From contig JABDLC010000004.1 of NCBI GenBank assembly GCA_013001905.1, positions 1 through 39,521 of the forward strand: a stretch of 39,521 nt of DNA, written 5' to 3'. This document shows positions 26,164-33,212 of this stretch, in pieces. Origin of the DNA: Gammaproteobacteria bacterium (GTDB lineage Bacteria > Pseudomonadota > Gammaproteobacteria > Steroidobacterales > GCA-2729495). The translations under genes were made by a program, and so were the position numbers. Numbering within the stretch: the first letter of the stretch is position 1; each line of letters begins with the position of its first letter. The notes beneath the pieces were generated by a model that did not search any database, was not told the origin of the DNA, and saw only the letters and a program-made list of their open reading frames with translations.

Positions 26164-28317
26164 ATGACACGCCCTCGCCTGGTCCTGATCGCCGCACTGG
26201 TCATCCTGATGGGTGCGGCCTTCTGGTTTGATCTCGGCAGCATCATTACGCTCGAAAACTTCAAAGCCAGTCAGGCCAGAATCGACGCATGGGTCACCGA
26301 CAGACCTGTCACTGCCGCACTCACCTACTTCATCGTCTACATCGCGATGGCCGCGCTGAATATTCCCGGAGCTGCGATTCTGACGCTGGTCGGCGGTGCG
26401 CTCTTTGGTTTGTTGCAAGGCACGGTGCTGGTTTCGTTTGCGAGCACCATCGGTGCCACCCTGGCGTTCCTGCTGTCACGCTATCTGCTGCGTGACTGGG
26501 TTGAAAACCGTTTCGCGGGCTTCAGTGAACGCATCAACCAAGGCATCAAGAAAGATGGCGCGTTCTATCTGTTCACGCTGCGACTGATACCGGCGTTCCC
26601 GTTTTTCGTCATTAACCTGGTCATGGGGCTGACGCGCATGCCTGTGCTGACCTATTACCTTGTCAGTCAGATCGGCATGCTGCCAGCGACGCTGATTTAT
26701 GTGAATGCCGGCACTCAGCTGAGCAAACTGGAGACCACCGGCGACATCCTCTCCCCTGCACTGCTCGGCTCTCTCATCCTGCTCGGTGTGTTTCCGCTGA
26801 TCGCAAGATTTCTGGTCAACCGTTACAAGGCGGGACGCCTGTACCGCCACTTTAAAAAGCCGTCAAAATTCGACACCAACATGGTGGTCATCGGCGCAGG
26901 ATCGGCCGGGCTGGTGACGTCGTACATTGCAGCCGCTGCGAAAGCGAAGGTCACGCTCGTCGAGCGGGAAAACATGGGCGGCGACTGCCTGAATACAGGC
27001 TGCGTGCCCAGCAAAGCGCTCATTCGCTCGTCGCGCATTGCTAACTACATCCACCGTGCGCCCGAATTCGGCTTGCTGCCGGCCACTGCAAAGGCGGATT
27101 TTTCCGCCGTCATGCGTCGCGTGCAGGACGTGATCGCAAAGATCGAGCCGCATGATTCCATCGAGCGTTACACAGCACTCGGCGTTGATTGCGAAGCCGG
27201 CAGCGCAGAGATTGTGTCGCCGTGGGAAGTCAAAGTCGGCGACAAAACGATCACCACGCGCAGCATTGTGATTGCCAGCGGCGGCAAACCTGCAATCCCC
27301 CCGATACCCGGCCTGGACGAGGTTGATTACCTGACCTCTGACACGCTCTGGGACTTGCAGGAACTACCGCAACGGCTATTGGTACTCGGCGGCGGCGCGA
27401 TCGGCTGTGAGCTGGCGCAGGCGTTTCGCCGACTGGGCAGCCAGGTTACGCAGGTGGAAATGATGCCGCGCCTGCTGGCCGTTGAAGATGCACCTGTGTC
27501 AGCAGCGATCGAAGCGGAATTTGCCGCTGACGGAATTCGGGTACTAACCGGCATGAAAGTCACCCGCTTCAGCAGCGCTGCCGGGCAGTTAACGGCAACG
27601 GCGGAAGCAGAAGACGGCGCCACACAAGACATTGAGTTCGACAAAGTGCTGGTCGCGACCGGTCGTCAGGGTAACACCGAGGGACTGGGTCTCGAAAACC
27701 TCCGCTTCGGCGATGACGGTATTGAACTCAATCGCAACGGCACTGTGGTCGTTAATGAGTACCTGCAGACGGCGTACCCCAACATCTACGCCTGCGGTGA
27801 CGTCGCCGGCCCCTATCAGCTCACGCACGCAGCCGCGCATCAGGCCTGGTATGCAGCGATGAATGCGCTGTACGGCAGTCTGTGGAAATTCCGCGTCGAT
27901 TATTCAGTGCTGCCGCGCGCCGTTTTCTGTGACCCTGAAGTCGCGAGCGTCGGCATTAACGAACAACAGGCTTGCGAACAGCAACTTGATTATGACGTCA
28001 CTGAATACGGCATCGACGATCTTGATCGCGCCATTGCCGACGGCGAAGCTCATGGCTTTGTGAGAGTGATCACGCCGACCGGTAGCGACAAGATTCTGGG
28101 CGTCACAATCGTCGGTCCGCATGCGGGCGACATCATCAGCGAATACGTGCTCGCCATGCGCAACGGACTTGGGCTCGGCAAGATACTCGGCACCGTGCAC
28201 ATCTATCCGACGCTGGCTGAGGCCAATAAATTTGCCGCCGGAAACTGGCGCAAAGCCAACCTCTCAGAGCGTTTGCTGGCGCTGTCGGCCTGGTTCAACA
28301 GACGCGGAATCGATTAA
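26164..28317 (+). CDS. TVP38/TMEM64 membrane domain fused to a mercuric-reductase-like flavoprotein
   Basis: The 717-residue protein joins two families. Residues about 1-230 form a SNARE-associated (VTT/DedA-like) membrane domain with several hydrophobic segments (about 5-25, 50-105, 140-160, 200-220) and the family-type block [20 protein letters not shown]. From about 238 a class I pyridine-nucleotide disulfide oxidoreductase begins: FAD site [14 protein letters not shown], redox-active Cys275 and Cys280 in [19 protein letters not shown](P)H site [15 protein letters not shown], second FAD motif [17 protein letters not shown], and the interface [11 protein letters not shown] with the catalytic His-Glu pair. 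The terminal vicinal cysteines of true MerA are absent, so mercury reduction is doubtful. It is 35 bases after Rieske A and has GGGAG before its ATG. The fusion is known in databases as a family, but the substrate is not. Confidence 0.9.
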   Translation: MTRPRLVLIAALVILMGAAFWFDLGSIITLENFKASQARIDAWVTDRPVTAALTYFIVYIAMAALNIPGAAILTLVGGALFGLLQGTVLVSFASTIGATLAFLLSRYLLRDWVENRFAGFSERINQGIKKDGAFYLFTLRLIPAFPFFVINLVMGLTRMPVLTYYLVSQIGMLPATLIYVNAGTQLSKLETTGDILSPALLGSLILLGVFPLIARFLVNRYKAGRLYRHFKKPSKFDTNMVVIGAGSAGLVTSYIAAAAKAKVTLVERENMGGDCLNTGCVPSKALIRSSRIANYIHRAPEFGLLPATAKADFSAVMRRVQDVIAKIEPHDSIERYTALGVDCEAGSAEIVSPWEVKVGDKTITTRSIVIASGGKPAIPPIPGLDEVDYLTSDTLWDLQELPQRLLVLGGGAIGCELAQAFRRLGSQVTQVEMMPRLLAVEDAPVSAAIEAEFAADGIRVLTGMKVTRFSSAAGQLTATAEAEDGATQDIEFDKVLVATGRQGNTEGLGLENLRFGDDGIELNRNGTVVVNEYLQTAYPNIYACGDVAGPYQLTHAAAHQAWYAAMNALYGSLWKFRVDYSVLPRAVFCDPEVASVGINEQQACEQQLDYDVTEYGIDDLDRAIADGEAHGFVRVITPTGSDKILGVTIVGPHAGDIISEYVLAMRNGLGLGKILGTVHIYPTLAEANKFAAGNWRKANLSERLLALSAWFNRRGID

Positions 28318-28411
28318 GTCAAACTGCCCGGCCCGCTGCCCTTCTGGCCCTGCGAGCGTTACATTTTGCTACACATCACCCGCTACAAGGGTGCGAAAAT
28401 GTGAATCTCAA
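28318..28411 (+). promoter_or_regulatory. Upstream region of ABC operon with 10-base-phased direct repeat
   Basis: GTTACA at 28358-28363 and GCTACA at 28368-28373 are exactly 10 bases apart, and a third GCTACA lies at 28382-28387. Inverted arms ACATTTT (28361-28367) and AAAATGT (28396-28402) surround the middle. The phased hexamers resemble operators of OmpR/PhoB-type response regulators, but no such regulator is in the window. No convincing sigma-70 pair was seen. Confidence 0.4.
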
Positions 28412-29152
28412 ATGAACAGCCAACCGACAACTGAAGCCCTCATCCGAATTCGCGGGCTGACGCGCGCCTATACGATGGGCGACACGACGATCAACGCGCT
28501 GAGCGGTGTCGATCTCGACATCTACCCCAACGAGTACGTAGCCATTATGGGGCCATCGGGATCCGGCAAGACCACGCTGATGAACATGATCGGTTGTCTC
28601 GACAGCCCGACGTCCGGCACTTACGCATTGAATGGGACAGAAACCTCAGGCATGTCCGACAGCGCGCTGGCACGGGTACGCAACCGGGAAATCGGCTTCG
28701 TTTTTCAGACCTTTAATCTGCTGGCGCGCGCAACTGCTTTGCACAATGTGGAACTCCCATTGATCTACACCGGCCTGCCTAAGGCGGAACGCATAGAGCG
28801 ATCCGAAGCGGCGCTGACCAAAGTCGGTCTGGGTGAACGGATGGAGCACAGACCCGGGGAGATGTCAGGTGGTCAGCGACAGCGAGTAGCCATTGCTCGT
28901 GCACTCGTAACGGAACCGAGCATTCTGCTCGCGGATGAACCGACCGGAAATCTTGATTCGAAGACCGGTCATGAGATCATGATGCTGTTCGATGAACTGC
29001 ACAGCAGCGGCCAGACCATCGTACTCGTGACCCATGAATCCGATATTGCAGAACATGCCCGACGGGAGATTGTGCTGCGCGATGGCCGGGTGGCGAGCGA
29101 TACTGCCGCGGCAGAGATTGCTGCTGCCACTACAACAACATCGAATATATAA
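28412..29152 (+). CDS. ABC transporter ATPase, MacB/LolD type
   Basis: The 246-residue ATPase belongs to the MacB/LolD/FtsE-like group. It has Walker [10 protein letters not shown] (about 47-55), Q-loop VFQTFNLL, signature [15 protein letters not shown] (151-165), Walker [14 protein letters not shown] (171-183) and the switch His208 in LVTHE. It powers the FtsX-like permease encoded two genes downstream. ATG 28412 matches the family N terminus; the open frame extends almost 300 bases into the previous gene but that is not coding. The lipoprotein adaptor starts 13 bases after its stop. Confidence 0.94.
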   Translation: MNSQPTTEALIRIRGLTRAYTMGDTTINALSGVDLDIYPNEYVAIMGPSGSGKTTLMNMIGCLDSPTSGTYALNGTETSGMSDSALARVRNREIGFVFQTFNLLARATALHNVELPLIYTGLPKAERIERSEAALTKVGLGERMEHRPGEMSGGQRQRVAIARALVTEPSILLADEPTGNLDSKTGHEIMMLFDELHSSGQTIVLVTHESDIAEHARREIVLRDGRVASDTAAAEIAAATTTTSNI

Positions 29153-29165
29153 GAGAGCCCCGATT

Positions 29166-30560
29166 TTGCGAATCAGACCCATAATTGCACTTGCCCTGCC
29201 GGTCGTCCTGCCAATCGTCCTGCTGAGTGCATGCGCGCAGGAAGCGGAGCAGCGACAAACCTGGAATATCGCTCCGGTCACCACCCGCGATATCGTTGTG
29301 TCGGTGCAGGCTGCCGGCATTATTGAGCCGGTCACCACCGTTGAGCTCAAGTCAAAAGCGTCCGGAGAGATTCTGGAAATTGCGGCAGACACCGGCGATG
29401 TGGTCGATGCAGGCACATTGCTCGTGCAGATCGATAAGCGCACACCACGCAACAGCCTGGCACAGGCTCGTGCCGAACTGGAGGCCGCAGGCGCGCGCCG
29501 AGACATTGCCAAGACGCAACGCGATCGCGCCAAAGACCTGTTCGGCTCCCGCACCATCAACGAAGTCGACTACGAGCAAAGCATTCTCGAACACGCCAAC
29601 GCGAAGGCTGAGGTTGTCAGAGCGGAAGTCGCCGTAGAAAACGCGCGTATTGCGCTGGACGATACCGAGGTGCGCGCCCCCATTCGTGGCACGATTATCT
29701 CCCGCGATGTTGAAGTCGGTCAGGTTATCTCGTCACCGACTCAGGATGTCGGCGGCGGCACGGTGCTGCTCACCATGGCGGATTTGCGCTCGGTGCAGGT
29801 GCGCGCGCTGGTCGACGAAACCGACATCGGCAAAATCCTGCCGGGGCAAAAAGCCAGCGTCACCGTGGCAGCCTACCCCAACCAGCCGTTCGCCGGCGCA
29901 GTGCGCAAGGTTGAACCGAAAGCAGAAGACGAGGAAGCCGTGACACTGTTTGCCGTGATTGTCACGATTGATAATGAAGGCGGACTCCTCAAACCCGGTA
30001 TGAACGCAGAAGTTGAAGTGGATATCGCCAGCCGCTTCGGCGTACCTGCAGTGCCGACGATTGCGCTGAGGACACCACGCGACATCACTGCAGCGGCGAT
30101 GTACACCGGCATTGAGGAAGACGTACTTCGGGAACAATTGCGCAGTGGCGGCATGACGGTCCCCGATGCCTGGTCCGGTGCGACGGGTATGGCTGATGAA
30201 GCGGAATCCGCTGACGACGAAAGCAAGGACGAGAGCCAGTCCGAAACAGAGCCCGCTACGAGCGAGCCGCCGACATACAGCGCGCCTGTCGACAGTGAGC
30301 CGCTGATGGATCAGGGCTACCTGTTCGGCGGTGAGTATTGGCTGCTGGTCATGCGCAATGGCGAGCCCTACGCGCAAAATGTTCAGACCGGCCTGACCGA
30401 TCTCGATTACAGCGAAATTGTGGCCGGGCTCAGCTCAGATGACGAAGTCATATTGCTGCCAAGCACAGATCTGATCATGACGCAGGACCGGTTCCAGCGC
30501 ATGATGGGGCAGTTCAGCGGGCTGCCGGGCCGCAAGACCGATGATGAAGACGATGAGTAA
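29166..30560 (+). CDS. Lipoprotein periplasmic adaptor (MacA/HlyD family) with acidic insert
   Basis: This is the membrane-fusion subunit linking an ABC permease to the cell envelope. From TTG 29166 the product opens with MRIRP, a hydrophobic stretch and the lipobox LSAC (Cys23), a clear lipoprotein signal. Beginning at the earlier ATG 29034 would bury this signal. The lipoyl/barrel-sandwich halves flank a coiled-coil hairpin (about 90-165): VELKSKASGEILEI before it and DTEVRAPIRGTII after it. The beta-barrel domain follows (VQVRALVDETDIGKI, LKPGMNAEVEVDI). Residues about 340-385 are a low-complexity Asp/Glu/Ser/Thr-rich insert not usual in MacA. The residue after the lipid Cys is Ala, which under the Lol rule would not force inner-membrane retention. 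The C terminus is also acidic (DDEDDE). Confidence 0.9.
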   Translation: MRIRPIIALALPVVLPIVLLSACAQEAEQRQTWNIAPVTTRDIVVSVQAAGIIEPVTTVELKSKASGEILEIAADTGDVVDAGTLLVQIDKRTPRNSLAQARAELEAAGARRDIAKTQRDRAKDLFGSRTINEVDYEQSILEHANAKAEVVRAEVAVENARIALDDTEVRAPIRGTIISRDVEVGQVISSPTQDVGGGTVLLTMADLRSVQVRALVDETDIGKILPGQKASVTVAAYPNQPFAGAVRKVEPKAEDEEAVTLFAVIVTIDNEGGLLKPGMNAEVEVDIASRFGVPAVPTIALRTPRDITAAAMYTGIEEDVLREQLRSGGMTVPDAWSGATGMADEAESADDESKDESQSETEPATSEPPTYSAPVDSEPLMDQGYLFGGEYWLLVMRNGEPYAQNVQTGLTDLDYSEIVAGLSSDDEVILLPSTDLIMTQDRFQRMMGQFSGLPGRKTDDEDDE

Positions 30561-30579
30561 CTCAACAAGGTAAGTTCCG

Positions 30580-31788
30580 ATGCTGTTGTGGGAAATGATT
30601 GTTGTTGCATTGCAGTCCATACGCGCCAATTTTTTTCGGGCGGTGCTGACCATGCTCGGCATCATTATCGGTGTCGCTGCGGTGATCAGCATGGTTGCCA
30701 TCGGCAGCGGCGCCCAGCGTGCGATCACTGACCAGCTGGACAGCCTGGGCGGCAACATTCTCTCGGTGCGCACGAGCTCGTGGATGCGTCGGGGTGTATC
30801 CGTCACGGATGAGAAACTGACGCTCAGTGATGCCGAAGCCATTGCGCGCGATGTTGCGGCGGCGACTGCCGTGGTCCCTGAGACGTCGGGCAGAATTCAG
30901 GTGAAGTTCGGCAACCAGAACGAGAACATCAATATCGTCGGCACGACCCCGAATTTTATGGACGTGAACAGATACGAGCTGCTCTATGGCCGCATGTTTA
31001 CCGATGCGGAAATTGCCGGCAAAAAGCGGGTTGTTGTGCTGGGCGGCGGCGTGCCGCCCATGCTGAAAACCGACCCGACAATGCTGATCGGCAAGTCCAT
31101 CATCATCAAAGGCACATCGTTCAATATCATCGGTATTTTCGAGGAAAAAGGCGCCGTTGGTTTTCAGAATACCGATGAGCATGCATGGGTGCCGGTCAGC
31201 ACAGCGCAGTCGCGCTTAACGGGCAGCGATACGCTCACGGCCATCAGCGTGCAGATAGATCCGAATGTGCCGCTCGATATCGCCATGATAGACATTGAGC
31301 GCGTGATGCGGCGTGAACATCAGATCATTCCCGGCGGCAGCAATGATTTCGCCATCAGCGACCGCAAACAGTTTTTAAACATGCAGCAGGAAGCGGCGGA
31401 AATCTTTTCCTACCTGCTGGCCGGCATTGCCGGCATCAGCCTGATCGTCGGCGGTATCGGCATCATGAACATCATGCTGGTGACGGTTACGGAACGCACC
31501 CGTGAAATCGGGATACGCAAAGCACTCGGGGCAACGCGCACCAACATACTGCTGCAGTTTCTGATCGAAGCGATGGCGCTATGTATTGCCGGCGGCCTGC
31601 TGGGCATTGCACTCGGCGCGACCGCCGCAACCGCGATCGCCTCCGCTGCCGGCTGGTCAACGCCGATGTCGGTATCTGCCGTGCTGATCGCCTTCGGTTT
31701 CAGCGCCGGCGTCGGACTGGTGTTCGGCCTGCTGCCGGCACGCAAGGCGGCCCGCCTCGACCCGATTGAAGCACTGCGTTACGAGTGA
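30580..31788 (+). CDS. ABC transporter permease, MacB/FtsX type
   Basis: The 402-residue permease has the MacB arrangement: one N-terminal membrane helix (about 20-42, AVLTMLGIIIGVAAVIS), a large periplasmic domain (about 45-270), then three C-terminal helices (about 275-303, 325-355, 362-385). The block GIRKALGATRTNILLQFLIEA and the ending ARLDPIEALRYE are family signatures. Unlike E. coli MacB, the ATPase is a separate gene, 28412-29152. Together with the lipoprotein adaptor it would form a tripartite, mechanotransmission-type exporter for peptides, lipoproteins, antibiotics or other envelope cargo. No TolC-like gene is present in the window. Confidence 0.93.
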   Translation: MLLWEMIVVALQSIRANFFRAVLTMLGIIIGVAAVISMVAIGSGAQRAITDQLDSLGGNILSVRTSSWMRRGVSVTDEKLTLSDAEAIARDVAAATAVVPETSGRIQVKFGNQNENINIVGTTPNFMDVNRYELLYGRMFTDAEIAGKKRVVVLGGGVPPMLKTDPTMLIGKSIIIKGTSFNIIGIFEEKGAVGFQNTDEHAWVPVSTAQSRLTGSDTLTAISVQIDPNVPLDIAMIDIERVMRREHQIIPGGSNDFAISDRKQFLNMQQEAAEIFSYLLAGIAGISLIVGGIGIMNIMLVTVTERTREIGIRKALGATRTNILLQFLIEAMALCIAGGLLGIALGATAATAIASAAGWSTPMSVSAVLIAFGFSAGVGLVFGLLPARKAARLDPIEALRYE

Positions 31789-31921
31789 GCTTTTAAGCAG
31801 CTGTAATGCAAGGCATTTCAGCCTGTAAGTATCATCACCTATAGCGTGCTCGCCCGGGCGCGCGGAGACTGTCTCATCAGGCAGGCGCGACAACAGCGCC
31901 TCGCAGCTTGAGGAGACGAAC
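31789..31921 (+). promoter_or_regulatory. Upstream region and leader of Rieske oxygenase B
   Basis: A possible -10 TATAGC lies at 31840-31845 with TTTCAG 18 bases upstream, weak. GAGGAG at 31910-31915 is six bases before ATG 31922. The last 20 bases repeat the Rieske A leader with three differences. No terminator for the ABC operon was recognised here. Confidence 0.35.
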
Positions 31922-33097
31922 ATGTATATCAATTTCTGGTACCCGATTATCCGCAGCGAAGATCTCGCGATGGATACACCGGAAAAGGTCAAAGTGCTGG
32001 GCTGCAACCTCGTTGTATTCCGCGATGAGAACGGCGATGCCGCCGTGCTGAGCGACACCTGCGTGCACCGCGGCGGCTCACTGGGCGGCGCCTGGTCAGC
32101 CGGCCCGAACGTGCCGCGCATTGTTGACGGCCGCGTAGTCTGCCCCTATCACGGCTGGGAGTTCGGCGGCGATGGTGCCTGCAAACACATCCCGTCTATC
32201 GGTTACGACAGCAAACCGCCGGCGCGTGCCAAGGTTGATTCCTACCCCGTCGAAGAACGCTACGGCATCGTGTTTGCATTCCTCGGTGATTTACCGGAAG
32301 AAGAGCGCCCGCCGCTGCTGGAAGTCGAGGAATACGATGACCCGAACTGGCGCGCCAATACCGTGCTGACTCTGGATATCAACTACTACTATGAGCGTTC
32401 CATCGAGAATGCTCTCGATCCGGCGCACAATGAGTTTGTCCATCCCACGCACGGCTTCACCGCGATGAACCGCGAGACTTACCATGTGCGCGAGTACGAC
32501 ACAGAAGACAACGCTCAGGGCTGGGGCATGTGGTTCATGCACCGCTTTGATGCGCCGCCTCTGAAGGAAGAAAACTGGGGCAAGACCCGTACCGAAGCCG
32601 GTGACCTGTGGGCCGGTGGCGGCACCTACGGACCCAATACCGTGATCACCCACATCAATCCGACACCGGAGATGGGTTTCCGTCAGTATTTCTTTGAGCA
32701 ACCCATCGATGAGACACACACGCGCATCTTCTTCCTCAACATGCGCAACTTCATGCTGGATCCGAAACATGACGGCCCGATTCATGCGCGCAATAAAGAG
32801 ATCGCGAAGCAGGACATCGACATCATGGAGCACGTGTATCCTACACAGACGCCGATCTCCAATACGAAAGAAGTATTGATGCCGGCCGACAAAGCAATCG
32901 TGGCGTATCGCGAATGGCTCACGAAATTCGATGACGCCGGATGGCGTGTCGATATCGATGAGTTCAATCGACGCAATGGTAAAGCCACAGCGTTTGCCAT
33001 TCCGTCACCGGCGCGCCGCGAATCCAAAAACTGGGTGGTCGAAGCAGTGCCTCTGGTCGGCGACCGGGCCGAGCGGAAACTCTCGGCTGTCAATTAG
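31922..33097 (+). CDS. Rieske non-heme iron oxygenase, paralogue B
   Basis: This 391-residue oxygenase subunit is clearly paralogous to that at 24965. It shares INFWYP at the start, CVHRGGSLG, GDLPEEERPP, the SIEN-x2-DPAHNEFVH block, and a similar end (AIPSPARR...WV). Rieske ligands are Cys47/His49 and Cys74/His77; mononuclear-site residues are Asp166, His169 and His174. The gap between the two ligand pairs is about eight residues longer than in paralogue A because of an insert around AGPNVPR. It has its own leader and a strong terminator downstream. As in A, no dedicated electron-transfer partner is adjacent. Paralogues could act on related substrates or as two subunits of one complex. Confidence 0.92.
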   Translation: MYINFWYPIIRSEDLAMDTPEKVKVLGCNLVVFRDENGDAAVLSDTCVHRGGSLGGAWSAGPNVPRIVDGRVVCPYHGWEFGGDGACKHIPSIGYDSKPPARAKVDSYPVEERYGIVFAFLGDLPEEERPPLLEVEEYDDPNWRANTVLTLDINYYYERSIENALDPAHNEFVHPTHGFTAMNRETYHVREYDTEDNAQGWGMWFMHRFDAPPLKEENWGKTRTEAGDLWAGGGTYGPNTVITHINPTPEMGFRQYFFEQPIDETHTRIFFLNMRNFMLDPKHDGPIHARNKEIAKQDIDIMEHVYPTQTPISNTKEVLMPADKAIVAYREWLTKFDDAGWRVDIDEFNRRNGKATAFAIPSPARRESKNWVVEAVPLVGDRAERKLSAVN

Positions 33098-33118
33098 TCG
33101 GCACACGCACTGATCAGA

Positions 33119-33152
33119 AGCCCTGACGGCCTGCGCTGTCAGGGCTTTTTTT
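33119..33152 (+). terminator. Rho-independent terminator after Rieske oxygenase B
   Basis: AGCCCTGAC (33119-33127) pairs with GTCAGGGCT (33138-33146) around a 10-base loop, followed by a run of T residues to 33152. A strong intrinsic terminator. Confidence 0.92.
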
Positions 33153-33168
33153 ATGCAGCGCAACAAAC

Positions 33169-33197
33169 TTGCGCCGACCGTGCCCCCATGATTTAAT
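33169..33197 (+). promoter_or_regulatory. Candidate promoter of the TonB-dependent receptor
   Basis: TTGCGC (33169-33174) and TTTAAT (33192-33197) are 17 bases apart; the -10 has one mismatch to consensus, the -35 is weak. Transcription would start near 33205, which fits a receptor start at GTG 33252 better than at ATG 33213. No Fur-box-like palindrome was recognised. Confidence 0.3.
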
Positions 33198-33212
33198 TCA
33201 ACCGCTTTAATA

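Noticed and set aside
28121-28411. Upstream extension of the ABC ATPase frame into the flavoprotein gene.
   Set aside because: The extension is low-complexity Cys/Ser/Arg shadow sequence; the ATPase fold begins right after ATG 28412.
29034-29165. Upstream extension of the adaptor lipoprotein overlapping the ATPase gene.
   Set aside because: It would place 44 residues before a clear lipoprotein signal; TTG 29166 gives a normal one.
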